A stretch of 64,000 nt of DNA from an uncultured Granulosicoccaceae bacterium (GTDB lineage: Bacteria > Pseudomonadota > Gammaproteobacteria > Granulosicoccales > Granulosicoccaceae). The position numbers were made by a program, and so were the translations under genes. Below are positions 7,930-17,187 of the stretch, piece after piece (positions within the stretch are counted from its first letter, which is position 1; the number at the start of each line of letters is the position of its first letter). The DNA lies in the NCBI GenBank assembly GCA_938041955.1, contig CALISD010000042.1, forward strand, positions 120,226 to 184,225, given 5' to 3'. The notes under the pieces were generated by a model, which was not told the DNA's origin, searched no databases, and saw only the letters and a program-made list of their open reading frames with translations.

Positions 7930-9058
7930 CGATCAATTTTATCGCAATATCAATATACGAATTGATCTTGCGTCGATTCGGCACAACCTCCGGTGTGCGA
8001 AGGCACTCGCCCCGGCAAGCAAGATCATGGCGGTGGTTAAAGCAGATGCCTACGGCCATGGCATGACACAAGTGCTGCCTGCACTTCATGACGCTGATGG
8101 GTTTGCCGTGGCCACTGTTGAAGAGGCAATGGCACTGCGGCGAGGCGGTGAAAACAAGCCCGTACTGGTGTTTCAGGGGTTTCGCACGCTGGATCAACTG
8201 TACTTTTGTGCTGAGGCGAAATTATGGCCGGTAATTCATGATCAGCATCAGCTTGAGCTGATCTCCAGCAACACGTTGAAAGATTTATCGTGTTGGGTGA
8301 AGTTTGATACCGGCATGGGCCGCACAGGTTTTCAAGTACAGGGCGCCGATTCTGTGTATCGACGTTTGCAGGCAGCAGCGGTGAAAGTGGTTGGTGTGAT
8401 GTCCCACTTCGCCTGTGCTGATATGGTTGAGGACATCAGCAATGATCGTCAGTTGCGTGAGTTTAATTCCATTAAATGGCCTGATCCGGTGGCGCTATCC
8501 ATGGCGAATTCTGCCGCAATACTCAGTCGCACAGATGTGCAGCTTGATTGGGTTCGACCCGGAGTCATGTTGTATGGCGCCAGCCCTTTTAAACACAGCG
8601 ACGCCGAATCACTGGGTTTGCAGCCCGCGATGCGTGTGACGGCGCCGGTAATCGCAATTCGAGACTTAAAGCGAGGCCAGCGCATTGGTTATGGCGGACG
8701 CTACCAGTGTGACCGTGCCATGAAAGTGGCGGTGGTTGGCGCTGGTTATGGCGACGGTTATCCGCGCGCAATTCCGGATGACACGTCGGTGATACTGGGC
8801 AATCAGCGATGCACTGTAATAGGGTGTATATCGATGGATTCTATGATTGTTGATATTAGCTCGTTGGCTGTACCGCCCCCAATCGACTACCCTGTGACCC
8901 TATGGGGGCATGGGCAGTTGCGTGTTGATGAAATTGCGCGACGAGTGAACACGATCTCATATGAGTTGTTGTGCGGGATTCGCGGCCAGAGACAATGGAT
9001 TGATGCGCCGAGTGAAGTCAATGTGCGAAAAATTGATAAGGACTTGTCAACCAACTGA
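7919..9058 (+). CDS. alr: Alanine racemase
   Basis: PLP enzyme interconverting L- and D-alanine for peptidoglycan. The PLP lysine motif VVKADAYGHG, HFACADM, the catalytic tyrosine region RIGYGGRYQ and GYGDGYPR are all present in a fold-type III layout of usual length (379 residues). The start is uncertain. The family begins close to INIRIDLASIRHNL, so I use TTG 7919, which overlaps the end of dnaB; ATG codons at 7880 and 7859 would overlap dnaB by 50 and 71 bases and add residues not expected in the family. The dnaB-alr order is standard in gammaproteobacteria. Confidence 0.93.
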   Translation: MTSSDQFYRNINIRIDLASIRHNLRCAKALAPASKIMAVVKADAYGHGMTQVLPALHDADGFAVATVEEAMALRRGGENKPVLVFQGFRTLDQLYFCAEAKLWPVIHDQHQLELISSNTLKDLSCWVKFDTGMGRTGFQVQGADSVYRRLQAAAVKVVGVMSHFACADMVEDISNDRQLREFNSIKWPDPVALSMANSAAILSRTDVQLDWVRPGVMLYGASPFKHSDAESLGLQPAMRVTAPVIAIRDLKRGQRIGYGGRYQCDRAMKVAVVGAGYGDGYPRAIPDDTSVILGNQRCTVIGCISMDSMIVDISSLAVPPPIDYPVTLWGHGQLRVDEIARRVNTISYELLCGIRGQRQWIDAPSEVNVRKIDKDLSTN

Positions 9059-9311
9059 ATTTGTCGCAAAGTTTACATCAAATGAAAACTTGTGTGGGCG
9101 AAGCCTTACTAGGGGCAAGTTGCTGTTGTACAGTGTCTCGAATGGTGTTCATCAGTGAATTTAGGATGATTAAATGTTCGTAACTGGCACGAACTATGTG
9201 TCATTTTGCATCTTATGTGGATCTGCATCTTGCGGGTCTCGCTGATTGACACTAATGCAATATTGCGCAGAGACACTGCAATCAGTGACAAAATTTGTTA
9301 ATGGAAAGTAA

Positions 9312-10220
9312 ATGAAATCAATAAAAAAGGCAGTCTTCCCGGTAGCTGGGATGGGCACAAGGTTTCTACCGGCCACCAAGGCTAATCCGAAGGAAATGCT
9401 GCCGGTTGTTGACAAGCCGTTAATCCAATACGCTGCAGAAGAAGCGGTGGCGGCTGGTGTCGATACGTTGATATTTGTCACCGGGCGCAACAAACGCTCA
9501 ATTGAAGATCACTTTGACACCGCTTATGAGCTTGAGAAAGAGCTTGAAGAGCGTGACAAAGTAAAGATGTTGAAGGTCGTTCGCGAGATTCTGCCACCTG
9601 AGGTGAACTGCGTTTTTATTCGTCAGTCTGAAGCGCTCGGTCTTGGTCATGCGGTTTTGTGTGCGAGACCAGTGGTGGGTGATGAGCCATTCGCGGTTAT
9701 TCTGGCTGATGACTTACTTACGTCGGACGATAAGCCTATTCTGAGTCAGATGGTCGAAGTGTACGACTTTCACAAATGTCCAGTGCTTGGCGTGCAGGAA
9801 GTGCCAATGGAAGATGTGCATCAGTATGGAATTGTTGATGCAAAGCTCTCTGGTGATAGAACCTATGATGTCGCTGGAATGGTTGAAAAGCCGTCGCAAG
9901 AGGACGCGCCTTCCAATCTTGCGGTAGTAGGTCGTTACATACTACCTGCTAAAATATTTGATTTGCTTGAAACGCAAGAGCGTGGCGCTGGTAACGAAAT
10001 TCAATTGACTGACGCCATTGCCCGCCTACTAAGTTCGCAGCGTGTGTTGGCTTACAGCTTTGAAGGTAAGCGCTTCGACTGCGGCAGTAAGCTTGGGTAT
10101 TTACAGGCGCAGGTTGAGTTTGCACTGGCGCACGAAGAAGTCAGTGAAGATTTCAGGCAGTATCTGTTAAGCCTTGACCTCGGACATGCGCTTCCCCAGA
10201 TGAAATCAGCCAGCGGCTAG
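9312..10220 (+). CDS. galU: UTP--glucose-1-phosphate uridylyltransferase
   Basis: 302 residues, normal for GalU, which makes UDP-glucose from UTP and glucose-1-phosphate for surface polysaccharides. The nucleotide-binding start [20 protein letters not shown], then [20 protein letters not shown], the metal-site motif ILADDLL and the VEKP segment are family hallmarks. It stands alone: 253 bases upstream without a recognised gene, and a strong rho-independent terminator 23 bases downstream. UDP-glucose could feed exopolysaccharide or glycan synthesis elsewhere (inference). Confidence 0.95.
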   Translation: MKSIKKAVFPVAGMGTRFLPATKANPKEMLPVVDKPLIQYAAEEAVAAGVDTLIFVTGRNKRSIEDHFDTAYELEKELEERDKVKMLKVVREILPPEVNCVFIRQSEALGLGHAVLCARPVVGDEPFAVILADDLLTSDDKPILSQMVEVYDFHKCPVLGVQEVPMEDVHQYGIVDAKLSGDRTYDVAGMVEKPSQEDAPSNLAVVGRYILPAKIFDLLETQERGAGNEIQLTDAIARLLSSQRVLAYSFEGKRFDCGSKLGYLQAQVEFALAHEEVSEDFRQYLLSLDLGHALPQMKSASG

Positions 10221-10242
10221 TTGGAAAATACAAATACGAAAC

Positions 10243-10268
10243 AAGGCAGCTTAGGCTGCCTTTTTTTT
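10243..10268 (+). terminator. Rho-independent terminator of galU
   Basis: GGCAGC (10245-10250), loop TTAG, GCTGCC (10255-10260), followed by eight T (10261-10268). Two upstream A residues can extend the stem. A classic intrinsic terminator on the plus strand. Confidence 0.92.
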
Positions 10269-10503
10269 GTTTGTCACCAACATCGCTAATGTAATTCATC
10301 GGCATACCGCAACCCTTGTATCTTTGTCAGTCGGAATGAACGAATTGAAGGTTTCAACTGATTTTGCAGTCTATGGTTGCTTAAACGGTGTGCCTGTCGT
10401 GTCTGGTTAGTGAACATATGGGGTAGGGAGTTCGCGCGCAAGATACAGGTGTATTTGAGCGCGAACGACACTGCCTGGAGATACGACTCCCCCTGAATAG
10501 TTA

Positions 10504-12060
10504 CTAACTCTTCAACATAACTTCTCTTGGCAGCTTGATATTGAAGTTTTGCCGTAACGCGGCATCTGCCTCGTCATTGATATGTGCGGGAAAGTGATTT
10601 GACAAAACATGGTCAACGCGCTTTTTGGCTTCAACCAATAGCTTTGGACGGTCTCTTTCCATCCATTCTTTCGGGCTGTTTCTATCTCCGATTTCAGGGT
10701 AAAGATACTCCTTTTGCATTAGCTCCATGGTTTGCGGGTGGCCAAGGTAGTGCAGTGGGCCGTCTACGCAAACATCTCGCATGGTTTGGATAGACATTGT
10801 TTCATCGTTAACTTCAATGCCCTTAACGGTTCGGTTAATTGCGCCGAGCATATCGTTATCAATGATGTAACTTTCAAGACATGCGCCGAGTAGGCTGGCA
10901 TGCATACCGGCAGATTCATAAATTAAATTCGCACCGGAGTGTGCGGCGAGAGTGACGGTGTAACCTTTCTCATAGCCTGATTGTGCATTAGGTAATTTGG
11001 CATCAGCCATTCCTGCAGCTATACCGGTGGGCAGATTGTAGTAGCGCCCCATTTGGCCACAGGCCGCCATCAATATCGCTTGTTCGCCACTACCGCCACT
11101 CATCGCGCCAGTACGAAGGTCGGAGACAAACGGCCATGTTCCGAATATGGCGGGGTGCCCGGGCTTGAGTGCATTGACATAAACTAGTCCTGCCAGCACT
11201 TCAGAAACAGACTGCACTACCGACCCTGCGATCGCTGCAGGGCTGGTTGCCCCTGCTTGTCCTGCAGACAACAGCAGTACCGGCATACCGCCATGTACGG
11301 CTGATTCAAGACAGGCACAGGCGTCTTCTGCGAAGCGCAGTGGCGGCACCACAAAGCAGCATGACATTGAAACGAAGGGTCGATCACGCCATGCTTGTTC
11401 AGAGCCTGCCACCTGATGCAGTAACTTCAATGATTCATCTACGTGTTCCGGTAACACCCAGCTGGTGCCGACGTGTTTGCTTGTGCCAGTGATTGATGCG
11501 TACAGTGTGTTCAGATCGAGATCAGCAGGCTCAATCATGTCGCGTGCAACAATCGAGCGTTGGAAGAAATGGATATGATCAGATTGGTCGACAATGCGAG
11601 CGATGTCGTACAAGTCTTTAAGTGTTGATTCGCGATACTGGCGGCTCTCAACATCGACAATGTGCACTGCGGCACCAGCGGTGCCAAAGTACATTTTAGA
11701 GTCACTGACTTCGATATCGTGTTCTGGTGCCTGGGCGTGCAAGGTGAAGTTGCGTGCGCAGTTGGCAATGGTGTCTTCGACCAGTGATCTTGGGAAGTGT
11801 AAGCGCCCGTCGCGATAAATACCGCCGACTTTTTTCACCGCATCAACGCAACTGGGGATCGCTTGCGACAAGCCGATGTTTTCAAGAACATCCATGACCG
11901 CATCGTTGATTTTTCCAACGTCAAGTTCACTCAAGGGTGCAAAGCTGCCGCCGGACATACCCGGGTTGACTGCACGATCTTCAGCGGCAAGAGGTGCTGC
12001 GCGCTCTGCTTTTTTTGCGGCGCGTGCGCCCCGGCGGGACTTGCGTTTGGGTTCAGTCAT
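10504..12060 (-). CDS. Trimethylamine methyltransferase (MttB) superfamily protein, non-pyrrolysine
   Basis: 518 residues with the MttB-type TIM-barrel pattern: DVLENIGL near the start, MYFGTAGAAVHIVD, SITGTSKHVGTSW, and GGSGEQAILMAACGQMGRYY. Archaeal MttB uses pyrrolysine read from an in-frame amber codon; here the frame has no internal stop, so this belongs to the non-Pyl branch. Some members of that branch demethylate quaternary amines such as glycine betaine with a corrinoid protein (established for MtgB). No corrinoid protein, activator or methyl acceptor gene lies nearby. The first 30 residues are strongly basic (KRKSRRGARAAKKAERA), unusual for the family. The exact substrate cannot be told from sequence. 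Confidence 0.82.
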   Translation of the reverse strand: MTEPKRKSRRGARAAKKAERAAPLAAEDRAVNPGMSGGSFAPLSELDVGKINDAVMDVLENIGLSQAIPSCVDAVKKVGGIYRDGRLHFPRSLVEDTIANCARNFTLHAQAPEHDIEVSDSKMYFGTAGAAVHIVDVESRQYRESTLKDLYDIARIVDQSDHIHFFQRSIVARDMIEPADLDLNTLYASITGTSKHVGTSWVLPEHVDESLKLLHQVAGSEQAWRDRPFVSMSCCFVVPPLRFAEDACACLESAVHGGMPVLLLSAGQAGATSPAAIAGSVVQSVSEVLAGLVYVNALKPGHPAIFGTWPFVSDLRTGAMSGGSGEQAILMAACGQMGRYYNLPTGIAAGMADAKLPNAQSGYEKGYTVTLAAHSGANLIYESAGMHASLLGACLESYIIDNDMLGAINRTVKGIEVNDETMSIQTMRDVCVDGPLHYLGHPQTMELMQKEYLYPEIGDRNSPKEWMERDRPKLLVEAKKRVDHVLSNHFPAHINDEADAALRQNFNIKLPREVMLKS

Positions 12061-12165
12061 TGGGTGTCTTCACTATCTAAGATCTAAGTGTCTTAATAGC
12101 ACGGTTATCGCTTATATCGATTCCAGAATTGCGACACCCCCCATGCCACAGATGACAATGGCGTT

Positions 12166-12188
12166 CGGCGACAGACATTCTGTCGCCG
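12166..12188. other. Perfect 10-bp inverted repeat downstream of the FKBP gene
   Basis: CGGCGACAGA (12166-12175), loop CAT, TCTGTCGCCG (12179-12188). It lies between the 3' end of the FKBP gene and the start of the MttB-like gene. There is no T-tract on either side, so it is not a standard intrinsic terminator. It may protect the 3' end or act in Rho-assisted termination (inference). Confidence 0.6.
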
Positions 12189-12199
12189 ATAGAGCTGAA

Positions 12200-12859
12200 T
12201 TATTTAATTTCTAATAGCTCAACTTCAAAAACCAGTGTTTCGTCAGGTCCGATGTCCTGTCCGGCACCACGTGGTCCGTATGCGAGGTTGGACGGAATAA
12301 CAAAGCGGTATTTACTGCCAGTGTTCATCAGTTGTAGTCCCTCAGTCCAACCGGGAATGACGTTGGCAAGAGGAAACTCTGCAGGCTCGCCGCGTGCGAC
12401 GGAGCTGTCAAATTCCTTGCCGCTGATCAACGTACCGACGTAGTGGACGCTTACCGTATCAGTGACTGCGGGCTTTGGTCCGTCGGCTTCTGTGATGACT
12501 TCGTACTGCAGTCCGGACTCTGTTACTTTCACGCCTTCTCGCGCCTTGTTTTCAGCAAGGAAGGCATTGCCTTTTTCCATTGCTTCGGCGGAGGCGTTTG
12601 CGGCAGCAGCCTGTTCAAACGTTTGCAGTGTTGCCTGAGCTTCTTCCAAAGTGATTGCCGTGTCTTTGCCTTCGTGGGCCTGCATTAAGCCTTCGAGCAT
12701 GGCGTCGTAGTTTAGATCACCAAATCTCTTGGTGAATCGATCGCCGAGCAGCATGCCGAGGCTATAGCTTAGCTTTTCGTTTTCGTCTTCAAGGTTGACC
12801 CCGGCGATAGCAACAGGGCAGGCAGCTGAGATCAGTGTTGCCAGAAGGAGCTTTTTCAT
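12200..12859 (-). CDS. FKBP-type peptidyl-prolyl cis-trans isomerase, periplasmic (FkpA/Mip-like)
   Basis: 219 residues: signal peptide MKKLLLATLISAACPVAIAG, an FKBP_N dimerisation segment (about 22-105, with KLSYSLGMLLGDRF) and a C-terminal FKBP domain. The FKBP domain has VSVHYVGTLISGKEFDSS, the VIPGWTEGLQLM segment and YGPRGAGQDIGPDETLVFEVELL. FkpA/Mip proteins act as dimeric folding catalysts in the periplasm or at the outer membrane. Expected length and complete active-site pattern. The upstream region to 13065 holds no gene. Confidence 0.93.
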   Translation of the reverse strand: MKKLLLATLISAACPVAIAGVNLEDENEKLSYSLGMLLGDRFTKRFGDLNYDAMLEGLMQAHEGKDTAITLEEAQATLQTFEQAAAANASAEAMEKGNAFLAENKAREGVKVTESGLQYEVITEADGPKPAVTDTVSVHYVGTLISGKEFDSSVARGEPAEFPLANVIPGWTEGLQLMNTGSKYRFVIPSNLAYGPRGAGQDIGPDETLVFEVELLEIK

Positions 12860-13065
12860 GAAATATCCTGGTAGGTGAGGGAATTATCTTAATTTGTGGG
12901 ACAATAAATTATCCCATAGGTTTACTAATTGTTTAGGCCGTATTGCACATGTGCCGATGTGATTGACCAGCGACTGGAGTTTTACAGTATGGATACCAGA
13001 CTATAGCTGAATGAGCCGTAAACCCAACGGTTGCGGGTTACCGCATGTTTATTTTGAGGTGAAAG

Positions 13066-13695
13066 ATGAAGTTTTACGACTGTGCTACCGCACCAAGCCC
13101 CAGGCGGGTTCGGATGTTCATTGCCGAAAAAGGGTTAGTGATCCCGGTGGTAGAAGTTGACCTGGCCAATCGCGAACAGCACTCCGACGCGTTTGTAAAG
13201 CTCAACCCGCATCGTACTGTGCCTGTACTTGAACTCGATGACGGGACAACCCTGAATACCACCAGTGGAATCTGCCAATATCTTGAGGCGTGTTTTCCGC
13301 AAGTGCCGTTGATCGGCGCTGACCCAAAGGAGCGCGGCTTGATTTCGGATCTTGATTGGCGCATCGAACAGGAAGGTTTTCTGGCGGTTGGTGAGTCGTT
13401 CCGCAATCGTTCAAAGGCTTTCAAAAACAACGCAGTGACAGGTCAGCATGAGCATTCGCAAATACCGGAGTTAGTTGATCGTGGTCGGGCGAGGGCAGAG
13501 CAATTTATGCAATGGCTGAATGAACATTTAGCTCAGCGTGAGTACATTGCCGGTGACGGATTCAGTATTGCTGATATTACTGCCTTTATTACACTCGAGT
13601 TTGCCAGGTGGATAAAGCTTGAGCCGCCGACAGATTATGAAAATCTACATCGCTGGTATAGCGAGATTGCGGCGCGTGATAGCGCAGCATTGTAA
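13066..13695 (+). CDS. Glutathione S-transferase family protein
   Basis: 209 residues with the two-domain GST layout. The thioredoxin-like N-terminal half starts MKFYDCATAPSPRRVRMFIA, where the Ser in PSP is the likely glutathione-activating residue. NPHRTVPVLELDDG carries the cis-Pro that holds the glutathione backbone. The helical C-terminal half contains GFSIADITAFI, the conserved hydrophobic staple. Substrate unknown. A good ribosome-binding site, GAGGTGAAAG, precedes the ATG. It is the only plus-strand gene between galU and the DMT transporter, divergent from the FKBP gene and convergent with the dehydrogenase. Confidence 0.9.
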   Translation: MKFYDCATAPSPRRVRMFIAEKGLVIPVVEVDLANREQHSDAFVKLNPHRTVPVLELDDGTTLNTTSGICQYLEACFPQVPLIGADPKERGLISDLDWRIEQEGFLAVGESFRNRSKAFKNNAVTGQHEHSQIPELVDRGRARAEQFMQWLNEHLAQREYIAGDGFSIADITAFITLEFARWIKLEPPTDYENLHRWYSEIAARDSAAL

Positions 13696-13704
13696 AGCCA
13701 ACGA

Positions 13705-13750
13705 GGTATTTCCGTACATCCAATGCTCAGCAGGTGCTCAAGGAAATACC
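13705..13750. other. Inverted repeat between convergent genes
   Basis: GGTATTTCC (13705-13713) and GGAAATACC (13742-13750) are perfect complements with 28 bases between. It sits just after the GST stop, in the gap between convergent genes, and may serve both transcripts as a 3' stem. No T-tract follows. Confidence 0.45.
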
Positions 13751-13908
13751 CGCTGACGTTAGCGAAGGATAATTTTTACTTCGTCATGTAGCTCTCAGGG
13801 TGGGTCTGTTGTGTCTGCTTAATCAACAATGGCAGTAGGTGCTCGCGTCGATATAGATGCGTATTGAGTACGAACCACAACCTCAGGATAGGACAGGTCT
13901 CTGAATAT

Positions 13909-15213
13909 TTACCAGTAGCTAAGTGCACCGCTGTACATGTTCTCCAGATCGACAAGGTTTGATTCCCGTGGCGCGTTGGCGATTGCACGTTGCTGTCTGA
14001 AAGAAGATTCCGCCAATGCATTGATATGGCTCTCGTCAAAGCCAACAGCGTTCAGGCCATTGGGAATATGTGTGGCGCGCATGAGCTCGATCAGTCGCTT
14101 TGAAAGCACCTCACCTGCATCTTGTGTACTGGCACCTTTTACATCGGCGCCTAAATAGGCAGCACCTTCCATGTGCCTTTCAGGTTGCGCTTCGGCGGTA
14201 TATTTAAAAATTGATGGAGCACTGACTACTACGCTGATGCCGTGTGGAATAAAAGGTGAGGCGACTTGGTAGTCTTTAGAGGTGATGTCGTTCATCAGAT
14301 GTGTGACACCATAAGACATTGCGTGTGGCAGGTGCGTGCCTGAATTACCAAAGGCAATGCCGGCAAGCGTCGCACCCCACATCAGATTGTCTCGTGCTTC
14401 AGTATCACTGCTGTCTGCAACGCCGCGTGCCAGGTACTGCCCTGCTATTTCAAGTGCCTTTTGTGCGCTAAGGTCGCTAAAAGGATTTGCACCTTGTATC
14501 AACTGCCGTGCATTGGGATCTTTAACTTCAAGGTGCTGGGTGTATGCACGAGCGGTGTAGCATTCCAGTGCATGGCAAAGCAAATCGAAGCCGGTGGACG
14601 CGACAACATTGCCTGGCAGACTGTCACAGCACTGTGGATCAACAATAGCGACAGTCGGTAGAATGTGTGGGCTTGCGACGACGAACTTGGTATTGAGTTC
14701 GTTGAGTCGAATGACTGTGATCGAAGTGCACTCACTACCGGTGCCAGAGGTGGTAGCACAAGCTATATGCGGCAACACAGGGCCCGATACTGCTTTACCC
14801 GACCCGATGGGAGCGGCGAAGTATTCCCGTATATGACCGCCGTGTGCTGCGATCACCATAGCGGCCTTTGCAGTGTCAATCACTGACCCGCCACCGACTG
14901 AGATCACGCCATCCGGCTGTGCGTCTATTAGCATTGATGCGGCATTCATCACGCCATCGTCATCAGGTTCTATTCTGATGTCCGAAAAAACGTTGAATTC
15001 AATGTTCTGTTTTTGCAGTGATTGCTTGACAAGTTCAACCAGTGGTCCTTGCTCAAGCATCCCATCTGTAAACAGGGTGACTTTCTTAAAGCCGAGTGCC
15101 GCGGCGCGTTGCCCGACCTCTGCCAGTGATCCACGGCCAAATGTGAGTTTGGGAATCGCCACAGTATACGTGTTGGCTCCACCTTCAGTCGGTTCGAAGT
15201 ATTGGCAACCCAT
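13909..15213 (-). CDS. Iron-containing alcohol dehydrogenase, hydroxyacid-oxoacid transhydrogenase type
   Basis: 434 residues closely following the ADHFE1/HOT pattern: LTFGRGSLAEVGQRA, VGGGSVIDTAKAA for nucleotide binding, PTTSGTGSE-like ATTSGTGSECT, TGFDLLCHALECYTAR, GANPFSDLSAQKAL, and AGIAFGNSGTHLPHAMSY with metal-binding His. HOT converts 4-hydroxybutyrate plus 2-oxoglutarate to succinic semialdehyde and 2-hydroxyglutarate; related bacterial enzymes may oxidise other alcohols. I start at ATG 15211-15213 because GGAG lies 6 bases before it. An in-frame ATG ten codons upstream lacks such a site. Substrate is inferred from family. Confidence 0.88.
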   Translation of the reverse strand: MGCQYFEPTEGGANTYTVAIPKLTFGRGSLAEVGQRAAALGFKKVTLFTDGMLEQGPLVELVKQSLQKQNIEFNVFSDIRIEPDDDGVMNAASMLIDAQPDGVISVGGGSVIDTAKAAMVIAAHGGHIREYFAAPIGSGKAVSGPVLPHIACATTSGTGSECTSITVIRLNELNTKFVVASPHILPTVAIVDPQCCDSLPGNVVASTGFDLLCHALECYTARAYTQHLEVKDPNARQLIQGANPFSDLSAQKALEIAGQYLARGVADSSDTEARDNLMWGATLAGIAFGNSGTHLPHAMSYGVTHLMNDITSKDYQVASPFIPHGISVVVSAPSIFKYTAEAQPERHMEGAAYLGADVKGASTQDAGEVLSKRLIELMRATHIPNGLNAVGFDESHINALAESSFRQQRAIANAPRESNLVDLENMYSGALSYW

Positions 15214-15342
15214 GGTGTTCTCCGCTAGATCATATGTAGGCATCTAATATCGGTAAAGCGAGTGCCGCTGTCAATGCATTAGTTTGATAGCCTGCATTAT
15301 TCATGAGGATTCGTCACTCAGAGGAAATAGCGCTAAACAGGT

Positions 15343-15394
15343 CGCATGATCGAGTGTGAAACGTGGCCCGCCACGTGCCGAGTTTGATCATGCG
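15343..15394. other. Nested inverted repeats upstream of the iron alcohol dehydrogenase gene
   Basis: Outer arms CGCATGATC (15343-15351) and GATCATGCG (15386-15394). Inside them, ACGTGGC (15361-15367) and GCCACGT (15370-15376) with a two-base loop. Both are perfect. The whole lies between the GMC gene's 3' end and the dehydrogenase gene's start, so it could terminate neither gene obviously; an operator or cruciform is possible (inference). Confidence 0.55.
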
Positions 15395-15479
15395 AGATGT
15401 GACGTGGTATTTTCATCTGATGGCGAATAGACACGCTGCTATTTCAAAGTAGCTCTCCAATTACAGCTTAGACCTATAT

Positions 15480-17138
15480 TTACAGGTGTTTGCCTTGGCT
15501 TTCCTCGTCGCCTCGTGAATAATGCAGGCTAGAATCTTCCAGTATCAGATCAGAGGCCTTCTCACCCACCATAATCGATGGTGCATTTGTATTGCCGGTA
15601 GGGATAGAGGGGAAGATCGATGCATCGGCAATTCTCAAGCCTTCCAAGCCGTGTACTTTTAAGCGTGCATCTACAACTGACAGTGAACTGTTTTCACCCA
15701 TTCTGCAGGTGCCGCAGGGATGAAACACAGTCCAGGCGTTGTCTGCAATAAATTCTTTTAGTTGATCATCGCTTTGTACATCAGCGCCCGGGTAGACTTC
15801 TTTTTCCACCAGACTTTGCATCGCATCAGTGCTGGTGAAGCGACGCATTAAATGCATGCCTTCAAGCATGATTTGTTGGTCGTACGCAGTGGATAGATAG
15901 TTGGGTTGAATGGCGGGTGCTTCGAACGGATCACTAGATTGAATATGAATATGACCTTTGCTGGTGGGTTTGCACGGGTTGTATCCGAGTAAAAAGCCGG
16001 GGAAGGGGTCCGGGCTGATCAGTGGCCTGGTGCCTATCGGGGCGCGGGTATAGCTCAAGGGCGAAAAATAAAGCTGTAAATCAGGGCGGTCGCTGTCAGA
16101 CCGGCTGCGAATAAATCCTCCCGCCTGGTTGACGCTCAGGCTGAGCGGACCTGATCTGAACAGCAAAAACTTCAGCCCCGCTGTCAGCTTGCCTGAAAGC
16201 GGTCGCAACTCCTGGTTGAGGCTGGGCAGTCGGGATCGGCACACGATATCAGCGCCAATATGATCAGAGAGGTTTTCGCCTACCTGAGGTAGGTCATGAA
16301 TTGGAGTAATGCCTTGTGCTTGTAGTCGCTCAGCGTTGCCAATGCCGCTAAGTTCGAGTAACTGAGGTGAATTAACTGCTCCGGCGCTAAGTATCACTTC
16401 GCGATGCGCTTTTACCGTGACTTCTTTGCTGTTCTTTTGATAGATAACCCGATCAATCCTTTTGCCGTTTGCCAACAACCTTGTGACTTGGGCATTGGTG
16501 ATCAGGGTTAAGTTGTCTCGCTTCAGTGCGGGACGTAGATAGCAGCGTGCAGTTGAACCGCGCCAGCCATTTTTGGTAGTGATTTGATAGAGTGATGCGC
16601 CTTCCATGTCATCAGCGTTGTAGTCTGTGTTAAACGGTATTTGCAGTTGCCCTGCGGCCTGCAAAAAGTGATCGCACAACGGGTGAGCCTGTTCTTTGGT
16701 GCTGTGTACTGATAACGGACCGTCGGTGCCACGTTGAGAGTGCGGTGCCCCATCCCAGGCTTCCATACGTTTATAAATAGGCGCTACATCTGCCCAACTC
16801 CAACCCGGGGCATCTTGAGCCCAATCGTCGTAGTCCAGCGGATGGCCGCGAACGTAGACCATTGCATTAATAGAGCTTGAGCCTCCGAGCACACGCCCAC
16901 GGGGCCAGTAACTGGGTTTGTTATTTAGAGCGGGAACAGGTTGAGTGTGGTATTTCCAGTTTACACGCTCATCGTAATAAGTTTTGCCGTAACCGATAGG
17001 CATTTGTACAAATAGCTTTCGATCAGTGCCGCCAGCCTCTATCAGTAATACTTGATGGTGCCCGCTTGCACTAAGGCGATTGGCGATGACGGCACCTGCG
17101 GAGCCTGCGCCGATAATAATGAAGTCGTATTCTTGCAA
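15480..17138 (-). CDS. GMC family FAD-dependent oxidoreductase (choline/alcohol dehydrogenase-like)
   Basis: 552 residues. The FAD-binding Rossmann motif is at the N-terminus (IIGAGSAGAVIANRL, then VLLIEAGG). GMC signature 1 is in RGRVLGGSSSINAMVYVRG, signature 2 is in GAVNSPQLLELSGIG, and the catalytic His motif FHPCGTCRMG is near residue 490. The ending PTGNTNAPSIMVGEKA is typical of choline-dehydrogenase-like enzymes. Members oxidise alcohols such as choline or aliphatic alcohols; the substrate is not decidable here. It is on the same strand as the HOT-type dehydrogenase and the MttB-like gene, which could hint at methylated amine or alcohol use (inference). Ends 266 bases from the next gene. 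Confidence 0.92.
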   Translation of the reverse strand: MQEYDFIIIGAGSAGAVIANRLSASGHHQVLLIEAGGTDRKLFVQMPIGYGKTYYDERVNWKYHTQPVPALNNKPSYWPRGRVLGGSSSINAMVYVRGHPLDYDDWAQDAPGWSWADVAPIYKRMEAWDGAPHSQRGTDGPLSVHSTKEQAHPLCDHFLQAAGQLQIPFNTDYNADDMEGASLYQITTKNGWRGSTARCYLRPALKRDNLTLITNAQVTRLLANGKRIDRVIYQKNSKEVTVKAHREVILSAGAVNSPQLLELSGIGNAERLQAQGITPIHDLPQVGENLSDHIGADIVCRSRLPSLNQELRPLSGKLTAGLKFLLFRSGPLSLSVNQAGGFIRSRSDSDRPDLQLYFSPLSYTRAPIGTRPLISPDPFPGFLLGYNPCKPTSKGHIHIQSSDPFEAPAIQPNYLSTAYDQQIMLEGMHLMRRFTSTDAMQSLVEKEVYPGADVQSDDQLKEFIADNAWTVFHPCGTCRMGENSSLSVVDARLKVHGLEGLRIADASIFPSIPTGNTNAPSIMVGEKASDLILEDSSLHYSRGDEESQGKHL

Positions 17139-17187
17139 TGGCTTGTTAGCGGTGCGAACTTGTCATGATTATAAGCCTGAAGAAGTT

